From the NCBI GenBank assembly GCA_005406025.1, contig BGZK01000071.1, positions 682,001 to 746,000 on the forward strand: a DNA stretch of 64,000 bases, written 5' to 3'. Below are positions 1 to 12,735 of the stretch, piece by piece (the first letter of the stretch is position 1; every line of letters starts with the position of its first letter). A model generated the notes under the pieces. That model was not told the DNA's origin and searched no databases. It saw nothing but the letters and a program-made list of their open reading frames with translations. Made by a program: the position numbers and the translations under genes. The stretch is from Eumeta japonica (lineage: Eukaryota > Arthropoda > Insecta > Lepidoptera > Psychidae).

Positions 1-1308
1 TAATGATTATAGATATCAATATCTTCCCTTATTCCCTCTTTTTGTCTATGCTCGATCTTAAGTGAACTAATGACCACACTCAGCTGATATTCTTCACTAA
101 GGTATCATAAAACGTTACTCAAAGAACGCGAGTTACGTTTATTAATACGTCAATACACAGATGTCATTTGACAGCACTGCGCTGATATGTGTTACCACAA
201 ACCGAACTTAAGTAACGTTTATTAATGAGCAACAGATCTTAAAACTGTACTGAATACAGCTCTTAGAGATAAGAGCGATTTATTAATACGAGCATAAAAG
301 TCACATCAAACTATTCGCATCTTACTTCGGAGAATACCTTACCCCGTCGCTCCAAAACGATGTTATCGCATCGGTGACAAAGATCGCCAGCACTGGGCTC
401 GCGCGAGGTGTCCAATGTCCACGTCCCTCGCTCTGAAATAAAAAGCTTGCGGAGTAGCAGGTACGCTTCAGCAGTGGGGTGATTAATACCTGACACAACA
501 ACAAAAAAATATATAAAAATAATGCTTTTTTTTAATTCTGATCTGTAGACAAATCACAGCCCTGCGCAACTTGCAAATTGTCGGGCGATGATAATAGTCA
601 TTCGTTCTGTGACGCCGTGTGAAACCCATCGGCGCAGCCGCACGCGAGCCGGTCACGCCCGACCGCGGTCTGCATTCAGAATGTTTTCATGGCGACTATT
701 ATGCTCTTAGGTAATAACAACGTCTTACAACTCAACCCCTCGTAATCTAAAGCCCGTATTAATAAAACCTCACTCGAATCATGCGCCATCTCGAGAAGTA
801 ACGTGGGAGCGAGACGTAAATTATTTTCTACAGCGAAACGGTATGACTGTCTCGCTCTTTCGGCGTTCAAGATGGAACGCGTATTTTAAGGGTCGTATTA
901 ATGAACGTCAATAAAACGATGAGCCATTTTAAGAAGTAACGTATTTTTACAGTTTATGAGATAAACAGTCAAGTTATGATTTAAAAAGGAATAACGATGT
1001 GATTAGTGTTAAAACAAGATGAATCTTGTGGTAAAAGGATGACTTAAATACCTCGTGTTCGGAAGTTACACGAAGTAGTTAATATTCATAAAAGATGAAT
1101 CAGACAAACACCATCCATAGACGCTGTCCCGTGAAAATATCTGCTATAAACTAGACATCTTTTTTGGAACTAAATTAGATTTTTTTATTGCTTAAAAATT
1201 GACATTTCTCTGAGATCTATAAAGTTATCCATTTTTCACATGTTTTAACATCTGTTGTCATTGATACGTAACGTTTGACAAAAGAACTAGTATATGAGTT
1301 ATGTTTCT
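1..1308. other. Non-coding stretch, no gene seen
   Basis: AT-rich sequence with short open frames that match nothing I recognise. A GC-rich patch at about 605-675 has no convincing splice sites or start context. It may be intronic or intergenic 5' territory of the downstream Rab GAP gene. Confidence 0.5.
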
Positions 1309-1766
1309 AGAGTTCCGTAGCCAAAGGGTACCAATGGTGCCGTATTACTAAACCTTCATATCGTCTATCTATCCATTTTCTCATCCATGTTTCTAAATCT
1401 TATCTATTTCGTCTGTGCTACGTTTAAAGGACTGTTGACCGTTAAAAGATGAACAGTTAAAATTTTCACACAATTTGTATTATGGCGGAGAAATAATTTA
1501 AAAATCAAACAATTGAAGGAGTTCCATTTACCAAACGTGTTTTTCTTTTGTTTTTGATCTTTTTATAAGACTTGTGTGATCATAGTGTAAGCTCTAAAAT
1601 AAAACATCATATAAAAATCTACCAAACGTGAGTCGTGGTCGCTCCAAGGACCGCGACTTGAATGAAATCAAACACAATTTCTTCGGCCAACACAAAACGA
1701 TAATAATTACACATTGTGTGCTTGTACAAAACTCTCGGTGCGCTAGTCCGGCTCACACTTGTTTCT
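1309..1766 (+). repeat. Old copy of the GGTTCCGTA / GGCCGGTTT dispersed element
   Basis: The left end reads AGTTCCGTAGCCAAAGGGTA followed by a degraded GGGACC-type stretch, CCGTATTACTAA and a run of TCTATC-like units. The right end reads CTCGGTGCGCTAGTCCGGCT then CACACTTGTTTC. These are diverged forms of the two ends of a repeat common in Lepidoptera. Other copies in this window are at 28737-29180, 52672-53400 and 54360-54450. It has no coding capacity. Confidence 0.55.
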
Positions 1767-2280
1767 TTTTTTTTCCCTCATAATTACATCACGTACATGA
1801 ATATCAAATGATTACCCGACGCTGTTTCTGTATTAAGTAATAGGTATTTTTTAGAACTTCCTGGTTTTAGCTGTAATCAATTTCGCAGTTCCCACGACTG
1901 CGGATCGCCGCGGCCTCCGCGTGGTTCTCGGTTCAAGGGGGGCGCTATAGTAGCGGTAGATTACGGCATTATGTACTTATAAAGTATTGTTTAATAGGTT
2001 TATTTTAATTAAAGCTTTATGAATCTTTGTTTTTACTATTATTTTTATTTATTATTCACGTGTCGTTTTTAGGTTTTTTATCTTGTTTATTCGATTTTTA
2101 AATGTCTTCTTTTCACATTCTTACATGGGATTGTCTTAGATGCTTTTTATTTCTAGTTTTTTTTATCTCGATGATTAATGGATAATTGAAACTGCATTTT
2201 GTTATTGTGTATTGTTATTAAATAAAAAAAAACTGCAATTTTTTTTTTGAGTAATTTACATAAATAAAAATCAATGTTTC
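1767..2280. other. Non-coding stretch
   Basis: AT-rich with poly-T runs and a GC-rich patch at about 1895-1960 (CGGATCGCCGCGGCCTCCGC). No exon with matching splice sites was found. Confidence 0.45.
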
Positions 2281-2284
2281 TCTT

Positions 2285-2852
2285 TGTCTTCAATGGGTGC
2301 CTAATCCATTGAACCGATTACGGTGAAACTTTGGTGATATGTTTTACGCATAACCGGAAAGGTTTCTAAAAATTATGTTTGCACAATTATTGAGTAAATT
2401 GGACTGGTAACATTTATTCCCGGCTTCATCCTTGAATTTATATTCCTAAGACGATTTTAATGATTCTTTAACTCATAGAAAGTTACTCTATATCCGAGTA
2501 ATATAGCTCATTTTTTACTTTGCTACTAACATTTGCCCCCAGCTTCGTTCGAATCGGAAATGGTACTGGTAGCGCAATCGGAATTGAAAGGTTGACGGAA
2601 AACAAAATCGAGAAAGAGACCAGAATCAGAATCGAACGCGAGACCGGAACCGAAACCTAGTACGGGACTAGAGTTGGAAACGGATGTGGGAACGGGATCA
2701 GAGTCAAAAGCATGACTAGGACAAGAATCGACCGGGATAGAAATAAAAAAGAAAACAATCGACGCAAAAGAAGAAGATCTACGAGCGTCAACTACGTGCG
2801 CAATACATCCACAAAAAAATTCAGAAAAATTCTGCCGGGTCAGCTAGTATCA
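2285..2852 (+). mobile_element. Non-autonomous repeat with AG-rich middle and CTAG-T end (Helitron-like?)
   Basis: It begins with a leader of the type 'ccattgaaccgattacggtg' that often opens such elements. It continues into a degenerate purine-rich array of GAATCGGAA/CGGAACC-like units (about 2545-2740) and ends with a CTG-CCGGGT-CAG stem directly before CTAG, followed by T at 2852. A 3' CTAG with an upstream stem fits Helitron-type ends; a SINE/LINE tail is the alternative. The 133-codon open frame over 2712-3113 is low-complexity translation of this array plus flank, not a gene. Confidence 0.4.
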
Positions 2853-4030
2853 TATAAAATAATAGCATTCGTTTGTAGTGAAATTCTACCAAAAGTATGT
2901 ATAGATTGTTACAATGAACCTCTAAGCATTAAGTTAACAGTATATACTAGACACTGTATTGTATTTTGTCATCCAATATACCGTAAGACGGTTAATCCTT
3001 ACACTGTAAGTTTTATCCAAGGACAGGCAGTAATTGAATTACCCACAAAAATAGGCTTGCGATCCACCTGTCTTCTTCGATCAAGGAGACCAAAATCATC
3101 CGGATGTATTTAAATTTTAATTCATAGCATGATTGTAGTGTTTAGGTCGCGCGCTCCCTTTGCCTTAGGAAATATGGTTTGACACCACTAGCTAACCTAT
3201 ATAATTGTTACTAATCCCACTAAAATATGACAACGCTAATTGTCAAATTAAACGTAAGATTTAACAGATAATGTATGGGAATGTGTCAAATGTTACGGTT
3301 AACCTTTTACGGATTGCGTTTTTTTTCTTCCTTTCGTGCAATCCGCCATTGAGAATATTATTCCTGATTTATGTAAATAATTTTGATTTTTATTGTCCTT
3401 TGTCAATCATCATCGAAACTTTTACAATAACTTTACTATAGTCGACAATACACTTCGCATTTGAAGTGTTCGTTTTCTATTTAATTTGTTCGTCTTCGAT
3501 TTTTTTATCTGCATAGGAATTTTTCGACAAACACCAAAAATCTGTTTTTAAACTTTGGCCATTAATTAGAGCTACTATAATCGGTGTAACGTGGGACCCG
3601 ATCTCGTCTCTAAATCTAGTGCTAGACGGCGGCGTGCCCCATTATTCAGTCTGTGACAACGCTCAACAAATACTCGTGCGCACAATAAAGCGACAACGAT
3701 GCAGTTGTGGGACCACCGTTCATTGTTTTCCTTCGCAAATCTACAGCTCGAAAAGTTTTATAGGAAAAACCCGTTAATAAAATGAAAACTAAACGAAAAA
3801 ATATATAGATATTCCAATTTGAATTTTTCCTATAGGTTTATATATTTTCATTTTGTAAAAAAACTAGTCGTTGATCCTCTGCAACACTATAACGTATCGT
3901 CTTGTCGATGTCTACTCTATCTCATGTCTACAATCTGTCGACTGCCAAATTGTCGATTATGCCAATAAATTGTTTACTTATTACTGTAAAGTAATTTTTA
4001 TTTTATAATGTCGGCCACATTTTTATTTTA
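2853..4030. other. Non-coding stretch
   Basis: AT-rich sequence without recognisable genes. A partial inverted similarity surrounds 3750-3850 (TATAGGAAAAA against TTTTTCCTATA). Confidence 0.4.
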
Positions 4031-4275
4031 TGTGTTGGAGGAGGGATGGGTGGTCAGGAGATAGGAGGTGAAACTGAAAGGGGAAAAGACGAAATATAAA
4101 GTGAGTAATGCTAGAGGAAAAGAAAGAGAGAGTGTAATCAAAAATATGATCTAGATCGGCATTCACAGTAGGATCAAGAATAGATTTAGCATAGAGGATT
4201 TAATAAAGATCAAAATCTCAATCGAGATTCTCTATTCTTGAGGTCGGAGCTGGAAATAGCCGTGGGCGAGAGCTA
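4030..4275 (+). repeat. AG-rich degenerate array ending in GCCGTGGGCGAGAGC
   Basis: Purine-rich, loosely repeated sequence (GGAGGGATGGG, GAAAGAGAGAGTG and similar) is followed by GGTCGGAGCTGGAAATAGCC and GTGGGCGAGAGCTATT. It has the same layout as 2545-2852 and 54490-54657: an AG-rich array, then a GC-rich tail containing an AGCTA-like end. I take it as another copy of the same element class. Confidence 0.35.
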
Positions 4276-4324
4276 TTTTGAGTAAATAAATGTCAGTACT
4301 TTTTCTCTGATTTATTTCCCTGAC

Positions 4325-4435
4325 CATATTATTATCCCTGATTCTTCGGGGTTGTGGCTGTTTATGGTTGGCTGTGATCATTTACCTTCGGGTGACCGGC
4401 ATGCTCCTTTGCCCTTTATAAATCCTATACTGTTT
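4325..4435 (+). repeat. Fragment of lepidopteran SINE/LINE-like tail
   Basis: The wording GTTTATGGTTGGCTGTGATC, then ATTTACCTTCGGGTGACCGG and CATGCTCCTTTGCCC, is a diverged version of the tail 'tccatgggcggcggtgatc...cttaccatcaggtgacc...gctcgtttgcc'. That tail is common in Lepidoptera. Related fragments lie at 22740-22920 and 47570-47660. Confidence 0.6.
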
Positions 4436-6045
4436 ACTTCATATATATATAAACCCGTTAGTTGCTAATAGATAATTTAAAAAAAACTGATTCCATCCGG
4501 TCTGAACCGGTTGTTCGTTTCAACTACACACGTGTCAAAAATGCTTCGAATGACGTAGTAAGAGATAGGCATGTATGTATACATAAATATGTTATTTTAC
4601 GTTTGTTAGGCAGTAGAATAATTCAGTCATTGTCCTTCGGAATATCAACGGATCTGTTTATTCAGATGTCCATATCAGTGGCTCTGGGACGCGGCTGGCC
4701 CGGTATGCTGAACCTCGAAATTCTTCATATTAAAAAAAATAATACTAATGCATTGAGACATACGATGCCACATGGTCATGAATTAAAAAAGATCCATCAT
4801 ACATACAGTCGTATAAAACAAACGGCTCTATACGATTGACCATTTACTGACTACACGGTCACGCATGTCGCTCACCTCGCTGCTGTATGTGTATTTAGAA
4901 TAATATATACTTGTAAAAGGAACGTCACGGTTGAGAGAATATTCATTCTGATTGGCGTTTAAGATGCTATCTTGTTCCGTTATAATGTATTTATCGATCG
5001 AAACCTCATTGTGCCAGTCGACGACGATATCTTTAAGAGACACGTTTATTGCCCTTCTACAGAACCTTTTAAATGTATTGCTCGTCAGTGATTTTCTGAA
5101 TTTATATTAATATTCACAACTTCGGTATATGTTATAAAAGGTAACCGGTGTGTTAAAGTTGTTTTGTGGGCATTTGAACCTATTAATTTTTATCGCCCAA
5201 TAGATAGATATACTAGAAGATTATTTTTTTTTTAACTTTTGTTAGTTTAACACAAGAACAGACAGTTTTATACATAGGTCGAGTGTACAGTTCGCCATCC
5301 GACACGATAATAACACGGCCCACGACGCCCCGCGCAGTCTGAACATTCGCGAATTACAATTCAAACGTGCGACATCGCACCGGCTCGCGCCTCCCCCTCC
5401 TCGCTATGAGAACCGATAGGTATCGTAAGTGTTTCACAATCGATTCATTCGTTCATTCATCGTTATCGATTCTTTCATTCATCTAGTACTTAGACCATAG
5501 TTTCACCTAAACGCTACTGTTAAAGGTACGCTTCTCTGTTTTGTTCGGCATATTATCTATATGTCTACGAGATTGTCTGTGGTATTGAAAACGAAAACAG
5601 AGGCAAGAACGTGTTTTTAATAACTATTTTTAATAACTATCATTTTATCTTCATCCTATTTAATCTCTCTATGTGTGTTTTTTTTTAATTATTTAATTTT
5701 TTTTAATTGCTTATGCAACCCGTAGTGTGTTGAAGATAGGCTTTAGTTCTCGCGAAGTCCAATGAGTGTTGGCAATTTTGCAATCATACCATTGAATGCT
5801 CCGTAGAATCTAGTAAATGTTAGCGTCATTCGATGTTTCCGTTTGTCATTAAACCAAGTGGTATTGCTTAATTAATATTCTTAATTTGTACTAGTGTTAT
5901 AAAAACCTTTACTCATACGTGATCCAGTTACTAGTGACGAAACAGTTAATTTTGGTGCATTACCGGCAAACGTGGAAAACTAATAGGCTTATTTCCACTT
6001 CCTATACCAAGGAAATGCGTGAAATGACTCGGAAATGGGGGGGGG
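4436..6045. other. Non-coding; open frame 4462-4839 not believed
   Basis: The 125-codon plus-strand frame at 4462-4839 has no recognisable domain and lacks exon-like composition. A CpG-rich patch at 5305-5410 (CCACGACGCCCCGCGCAGTC and following) is the strongest promoter-like composition in the first 6 kb. No coding exon was found next to it. Confidence 0.4.
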
Positions 6046-6193
6046 GGGACTCGCTGTGAAGTTAGTTACGAACGCGTCGCAATGGCATAAAATAGGAGCG
6101 CGGGGGAGAATAAGAAAGGGTCTGGAAGCGTTATAACCTGCGCATTGCATCACTCGCAGCCAATTCAGAGCGGCAAATTGTGGTGCTTTGTAC
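6046..6193 (+). mobile_element. MITE copy 1 (GTAC...CTCTGCCGC family)
   Basis: The body TGTGAAGTTAGTTACGAACG then CGTCGCAATGGCATAAAAT, and the tail CAATTCAGAGCGGCAAA then TTTGTAC, match copies at 6746-6899 (same orientation) and 47397-47547 (opposite). The left inverted repeat is eroded and is preceded by a 12-base G run at 6037-6048. Confidence 0.65.
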
Positions 6194-6745
6194 TGTATAC
6201 AGTTTTCCGTCTTAGTCGTAATATGTCTTAGTCGTAATATAGTAGTATGACCTGTGGCGCAGGCGCATCGTTGTGGTAAAATGGAAGTCTATTCTGATTC
6301 GCTTATATAATGGTACATATATTCACTTCTTTGTGCTTCACATGTACTGTATCCTAATTGTAGTTGTTTCGCTTTTAATTTCTAGATCTACGTTCGATAC
6401 CAGATCATGGATTTACTTCTTCTGTTATTCGTTTACGTCAGATACATTATTAAATCCCAATTCAACTACGAATACTTCACGTAGCTTTTTTTTTTATTGA
6501 ACGTTCTCTTCGAGTCACATGCACTACTATCTGTTAATCGAACAGTAGCCCGTAGCCTTTTTTATATATGGAATTAGCTTAAATACGTATAATTTTTATT
6601 AGATGTTATTAGATATTAGACTGAAATGATCAGCGGAAGTTCCTAGCCGTTGTCCATACATCTGTACCCATCACTGATATATGTATTTTCGATGAATTCG
6701 CGCAGAAAATTTTGCACATAGTACAGACGTATAGCTACACATACA
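6194..6745. other. Non-coding spacer between two MITE copies
   Basis: AT-rich sequence. The 75-codon frame at 6273-6500 is hydrophobic low-complexity sequence with no recognisable family. Confidence 0.4.
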
Positions 6746-6899
6746 GTACAGTGCACAAAACTCTGCCGCTGTGAAGTTAGTCACGAAAGCGTCGCAATAG
6801 CGTAAAATTGGGAGAAGAAGGAAGAGTCGGGGAGTGTTAAACCTGCGCAATTACAGCATTCGGAGGCAATTTAGAGTGGCAAAGTTTCGTACGTTGTAC
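6746..6899 (+). mobile_element. MITE copy 2 (GTAC...CTCTGCCGC family)
   Basis: It starts GTACAGTGCACAAAACTCTG and ends in the inverted form AGTTTCGTACGTTGTAC. The terminal repeats frame about 150 bp with no coding capacity. It is about 550 bp downstream of copy 1 in the same orientation. Confidence 0.75.
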
Positions 6900-7488
6900 T
6901 GCACGTATGTTTAATTACGATATCTTACGGATGCCCCGAGATGCTTGCTGATTGACGTATACCGCAGACCGCGGCGTTGGTCCCGTAGGGGCGTGCCGTA
7001 CCTTTTCGTTCGCGACTAACGCTAGGTCCGTAGGTACGTGGTATTCGGATATTCAATCACGTACCTATTAAATTCATGACTTTGCTTTGAATTTCAATTA
7101 GTCCTTTTTAACGCTCTCGTATTGTGACGTATTGTCACAATAATTCGAAGTGTAAACCAGTTTTTTTTTTTATTATGCCTGTCACAGCCGATTCTTTAGG
7201 GCAATAAGAGTTCGAAAATATGAACATCGTACTACTCTGTAGTAATCGCCACGCTGAAATATAATGATGTATCTAGACTTAGTATCTTGGTAGGACGTTA
7301 AAAGCTTACAAATTTTTAAGAAATGTAATTCTATATTTTTGAATATGTCTCAAATCTATATTCTTTGGATTTAAAATTCTAAATAAAATAAAAATAAAAA
7401 TTAGTTAAAAGGGTTTAATTTTAATTGCATTAGATTTAAAAAAAGTCTCGATTTTTATAGGTTTTGAATAGTTCGTAATCCTCGTTTA
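6900..7488. other. Non-coding stretch
   Basis: Nothing recognisable. A short CpG-containing patch at about 6960-7030 stands out from AT-rich surroundings. Confidence 0.4.
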
Positions 7489-8010
7489 TAGTCTATGATT
7501 CGGCATTAGAAAAATGTACCCTCATCTGTTACTTGAATCAAATAATGTTTTGCAGGCAGATAACAATATTATATATTTATGAGAACAATGTCTGCCACCG
7601 TAGTCCTACTGCTATTAACGTTAATTATTATTTTTTGTGTAGGTTAACAAATAATTTCACAATAACTGTCAGTTATAAATACATTTAGAATTTTGTAAAC
7701 TTTACATACTTGTTAATATTTTTTAATTATAGTTCTGTTTATTTATCTACACCTAGCCACAGGTAGTTGTAGCAGTCAAAGGTCGCTGCCTGTTGTAACA
7801 AGATGTAAAACATCATATTCGAAAGTTTTGTACTTGCGATGTACAATTAACATAAGAAGCAAAAAATTAATTATTAATTAATTTTTGTGGCAGCAGGATT
7901 ACGGCGACAGACATTGTTCTCATTTTATAACATTGTTATCTGTCTTTAAAATATTGTTTGATCCAATTAACAGATGAGGGTTCATTTTTCTAATGCCGGA
8001 TTTTAGACTA
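7489..8010. mobile_element. Foldback DNA element with ~145-bp terminal inverted repeats
   Basis: The left end reads TAGTCTATGATTCGGCATTA. The inverse of the right end reads TAGTCTAAAATCCGGCATTA. The match continues inward through AGAAAAATG, CCCTCATCTGTTA, AGATAACAAT, GAGAACAATGTCTG and CTGC for about 145 bp on each side (roughly 7489-7605 plus, and 7885-8010). The 250-bp centre is AT-rich without an open frame. This is a non-autonomous cut-and-paste element of long-TIR/foldback type; its superfamily cannot be decided. Confidence 0.85.
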
Positions 8011-8790
8011 TTACAACTTCCGTTCTTTGAAGCTTTGGCAAGGTAAATGCAACAAGAATTTTTCGAATCCATAAGTTTTCTATTACTATTCATATAAATC
8101 CATTATGTAGACATAGAACCTTTCCGAATAGTTCTTCACATACGATTAGATCTTTACTTTCCACACATCATTCCCGTGGGGTCCGAAAATTCTCACGATA
8201 CATCTTCGATCCATTCGTAATGTACGCTTGCGCAGGTGAAAGTTTTCCGTTTCCATCGCTTCTAATTTACTCACGGCCGGCGGACAATGGACGAGCGATG
8301 GAACGCTTTTGAATGAAAGCCTTTTTATAATACAATGTAGATTGCATCATTGTACGCGGGGCCGCGCTCGCCCTCATATTTAATTCATCGCCATCGGTCA
8401 GTTATGTGAGGTTATGTGTGTCTGTTTGTCGGTAGTTATGATTCCGAACGATCGTATGTTTGTTCGCATGCGCGTGCAACTCGAGATCGAGACGAGAATG
8501 TGCCGGATCTATTTATCGGCGGGTGAAATTAATTCATGGAAGTGATTTTGAAAATTTTAATGTCAGTTGTCAAGGCGTAGTACTTATAACCAATTTACTA
8601 AAAAATAAAGAATAATGAAATTACAGTTGTAAAGTTGGGAAGAGGGTTACGTTAAAACGTAAAGTTTTATTTACAACATTTATTATAATTAGTATGTGAT
8701 ATTCAAATTCAATTACAAGGGCAACTTCTTATTTTTAGAGAATTTCCATATGGACATCAATATCGTGGAAACAGAATATACGTAGTACTT
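8011..8790. promoter_or_regulatory. Non-coding; weak promoter candidate at 8340-8520
   Basis: The stretch 8340-8520 has raised CpG content (TACGCGGGGCCGCGCTCGCC) and a TCAGT motif at about 8397, which resembles the arthropod initiator. It lies 7.5 kb upstream of the first recognised Rab GAP exon on the same strand. No coding exon or clear donor is seen, so this is only a suggestion. Confidence 0.2.
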
Positions 8791-8791
8791 A

Positions 8792-9977
8792 CGAGGGCTG
8801 TTATTTATGTGCCCGGAATGGCCACACACAGAAAAATATTTCAAAAGTAATTACAACATTTAAAAATGGAACTCCTTGGTTGTAAAATACAGTTTGCTTC
8901 ATGTAACTGTCAATTGTTGTACCATTGTGGCGACACTGAAAATTGCGTGTCTTTATCACCATCAATTTAATTCGTAAAAAGTTTCAACGTGGGCTAACTC
9001 AAAAACAGTGCATCGATCAATTCAGTTCAACTTTTGATGGATAAAGCACCATCAGAAATCACTATGCATCACTGGTTTAGTGAGTTTAATCGTGAGCGGC
9101 CTATGTTCACGCACGAAGTATCGATGCTTTACAGGAAGTAATGATGCAAGATCGTCATGTTACATATCGTGAGATAAACGCGTCCCTGGGCATAAGTATG
9201 ACGAGCATACATAAGCCATTAGACTAAAATTTGGTTATAAAAAAAATTTGTTCGCATTGGATTCCGCACAACGTAAGCATTGGTCATAAACAAGCCCGTG
9301 TCGATTGGTGCAAAAAAAAAAAATAAAAAAAATACATTCATGGTGCGTCAAAAGCTGTTTATAATATCTACACAGGTGATGAATCTTGGATATATGCGTG
9401 TGACCCCAAAATTAAACAACAGTCCACGGTGCGAGTGTTCCAAGATGAACCAAACCCAATAAAAGTGATTCGTGCCAAAAGCACTTTGCAGCAAATGGTT
9501 GTCTGCTTTTTGGTATAAAAGAACGTGTAGTTACAGTCCCACTAGATAATCCTAAAACGGTTAATTCATAGTGGTACACAACCATTTATTTGCCAGAAGT
9601 CTGAACAAATAGGAAAAAACAACCAACAACGTAGAATCATTTTTCATTATGACGACACTAGCTGTCACACGTTGGCCGAAACACCTCGGTTTTTGGAAGG
9701 TCAAAAAGATCGAATTGACGGGTCATCCGCCGTACAGCGCCGATTTGGCTCCCAACTATGTTTCTATTTATTCCCAATCGTAAAGAATAAATTACGGACT
9801 CAACGTTTTCTAGCCGCGAAGAGGCCGTTGATGCGTTCAAAATGCACGTTTTGGGGATACCTCAATCAGAATGGAAAAAGTGCTCATGTATCATGGCGAA
9901 TATGTTGAAAAGCAATAAAACCATATCAAATGTTTGTTTCTTTTTAATATTCGGGACACATAAATAGTTGGCCCTCG
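8792..9977 (+). mobile_element. mariner-family transposon with both ends, transposase broken
   Basis: The ends are CGAGGGCTGTTATTTATGTG at 8792 and, inverted, CGAGGGCCAACTATTTATGT at 9977, each flanked by TA, the mariner target site. The 1186-bp body encodes on the plus strand a diverged mariner transposase in pieces. The helix-turn-helix region is at about 8980-9200 (QKQCIDQFS, ITMHHWFSEFNRERP). The first catalytic Asp block GDESWIYA is near 9379. QQSTVRVFQDEPNPIKV follows, then a mutated second block (HYDDTSCHT, near 9645), the third-Asp region (ADLAPNY, near 9740), and a C-terminal KMHVLGIPQSEWKKC near 9840-9890. Frameshifts and stops separate the pieces, so it is inactive. Confidence 0.9.
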
Positions 9978-12400
9978 TAGTAGGAAAGTGAAGGTGCTCT
10001 TTGAGTCGTCTCGCCTTATTTTAGCCAATTATAAGTTTCCTTTGTCTTTTTTTCTCTATTTCATCATCAAAATTGCGAAATAAAAGCAATTATTGCCCTA
10101 TGTTGACATCTGTTTTCGTAAGCAATATAAAATCAGGAAGTACACGGCGACGCGCGCTTGCAATTGCTATTCAGAGCTGGCCGACGTTCGTAGTTATTCA
10201 CCAGAAAACTAATACGCGGAGACGATAAAATAATTATACATTTGTATGAATAGTTTCAAATAAGTCTCATCTCAAACTAAATTTATGTGTGTGTCGTTCA
10301 AAATTGTATAAAATGTTTGGAACCATTTAGTTACTGTTGTTAAAATATTACATATTTTAAAGTTATTAAGTATACTATGTATTGATTCATTAGTCTAACA
10401 AAGTATATAAGAATGAAAGAGAAAATTTACGTATTAAATTATAGTTAGTATTCCTGAAATCGAATAGCTGAATCGTACTTCCTTGTTTCGTGTAACGATA
10501 TTTATTACCACTTCCACATTCTTTTCAGGTATAGTCATTATTCATATAGACCACGGTCATTTTTTTGGTTACATACCTCTAAGTCGGCGACTTGCCTCTT
10601 AAAACTCACTTAAAAATCGAGCAACAGACAACATTTAAATAACTCTTAGAAAATGAAGTGGCTGTTGTGGTCTCAGTGGTCTAAAAATGCGTAAATCGCG
10701 GTTACGGTTGTCGATATTATGAATTTTGTGATAAACGCAAAACACCAATTTGTTTTGGAAAAGTTGTGGTACGATATAATTAAGACATTTTCTAAAATGA
10801 GATGTAGGTTTTTGTTTTCAAATTTTCCAATTTTACAAATTTTGTTAAAAGAACCCTTCACGCTTATTATGTATATAACAATTCATCATAATTATGTACT
10901 CAATAATTTCTCCAAAAAATTGATTAGCTACTCCTAGCTAACGCCATTTGATTATAAAAACAGGGACCTGTTTCATTAATTAATTAAATTGGGCATGTAA
11001 ATAAATAAATTAAGTACAAATCCTTAAGTAAGAAGCATTAGCCTTGAATATTACTATGTTTTATTATGATTTCTGAATAGCCAGACTTATAGATGTTAGA
11101 ACAGTAAACATGGACGCCTAGACACGGGCAAGTTGCCAACTCGGGCCATTCACAAATAAATCTCAAACAGATGCCCTGAATCTACTAGGTCATGGACGTT
11201 CTAAATGTCATAATGTTATATAGTTTGCAATCTTATTGTCAAGATCGCTTTTGGCATCGTAAATAGCAATTTATTTGCTTGGAGCAGATTCCTGCTGACT
11301 GAATGGTTATCGACTGCGAAACCTGAATATGTAATAAGGTAATAGTATTTCTGGCTGGCTCATCTGTTGGCAGCAACGCCGTCAAGTTTTGAGTATCGAT
11401 CGCGTTTGTGGCGCAACAAACCACTAAATAAAATGAAATGACGTATTTCGTTCTTTATTTCGGAATACACCGAACGAGATGATATATCTGGACGCGCTTC
11501 GTAGTCTCGCGTATCTGCTATTCGTGGTCTAACCCTGAACGATAAACGATGTGGTGATCGATGTGGATATGCTTAATATTATTTCGAACAACTATACCGT
11601 TAAATTAAATTAAAAATAGCACAACTTGCATACATATAGCAAGAGCCCTAATAAGTAAGGAAACATAAATTCGAAGCGTCTTACTGTACATATCTATGCA
11701 TATATAATGAAAATAGGTTGTCTTTGTTCGCCAATCACGTAAAAACTACTAAACGTATAGACATGGGACTGGGACCATTCGATGCGGGATGATTTGTAGA
11801 TGGTTCTAGGCTACTCATTTTTCGAATTCCGTAAATCCTTTGACATTTTATTTTATAATAAACATTACCCAGCGAAGCGGGCGGGACAGTTAGTCTATCA
11901 TATTTTAATTAATGATTTTTTACGTTATCTTATTTCCATCTTTTCAGTTCACTTTTACCTAATCGGGTCTTTTTTTAATTTTCTAATGATTTTTGTCTTT
12001 ATTTTATTTATTACATTTTAGTTCATATCATATTACATTGTAATATAATTTAATAATAACCTAAGCTTGCTTATTCATCATTAGCGGTATCAATAACGTG
12101 TGTTTAGTTGTAGGCAATAATCATGACAAATTTCTTAAACCGATATATTGTTGTCAATTAATTATTAATATTGTATCTATATTTTATTATTTATTCATTC
12201 CTAATTAAGTTATTTTTCTCTCAATGTATCAAGTAAGGCTTTAGGTGACGGTTGTTATTTTCTTTTAAAGCAGTAAAATTTTGGTTTGTCATTTTATTTT
12301 TAGAATAACATTAAATTATGCTGTATTATACTATAATAGTTATTATTCACATTATTAATATCTATTATACGTTTATATAAGAACTTTATCGCAGCTTTTT
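9978..12400. other. Non-coding stretch with scattered repeat ends
   Basis: AT-rich, no gene seen. GCGAAGCGGGCGGGACAGTT at 11872 looks like an old GC-rich repeat terminus of the kind also present at 40815-40850. The short frames at 10673-10937 and 11239-11424 match nothing known to me. Confidence 0.4.
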
Positions 12401-12405
12401 TATAG

Positions 12406-12735
12406 GTTTTGACAACTTAAGTGAGAATTGTTTCTAACCATCTTTAAATCGTTATAGATCCTAAACGGTCATTCAAAACAAAAAGCGATTAAAGAAATTG
12501 AAGATTATTTTCAATAACCTATTTAATGATACCCTTTTCTATCATAGTTCTCGATTTTCATTTTTTTCTTATTGTCAATATGACGTTTGGTTGTCGCTAT
12601 TGATGAATTTTGGTCACTGTCATGTCTTTAGTGACATTCGCAAGATTAAAACAAATCAATTGACGTAACTATCGTCAAAATTGGCGCACATGTTTGGTCT
12701 CTAGAGGGCGACAAAGGAATAAACACAGATACGTC
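12406..12735 (+). repeat. Dispersed repeat, copy 1 (pair with 53814-54160)
   Basis: It shares an ordered series of words with 53814-54160: a TTGACAACTT/TTGAAAATTC start, TTTAAATC, CCTAAA, AATGATACCCT, CGA-TTTT-ATTTT, a TATGACGT/TATGGCGT word, GTTGTC, and a tail of the form GGGCGACAAAGGAATAAACA against AGCGTCATAAAGGAACAAAC. The length is near 330 bp in both. It is probably a non-LTR tail or SINE-like unit. No coding capacity. Confidence 0.5.

Noticed and set aside
2712..3113. 133-codon Arg/Lys-rich open frame
   Set aside because: Its first part is translation of a degenerate AG-rich repeat and it crosses the repeat end at 2852.
4462..4839. 125-codon plus-strand open frame
   Set aside because: No recognisable domain, no exon-like GC rise, and repeat fragments adjoin it; likely chance.
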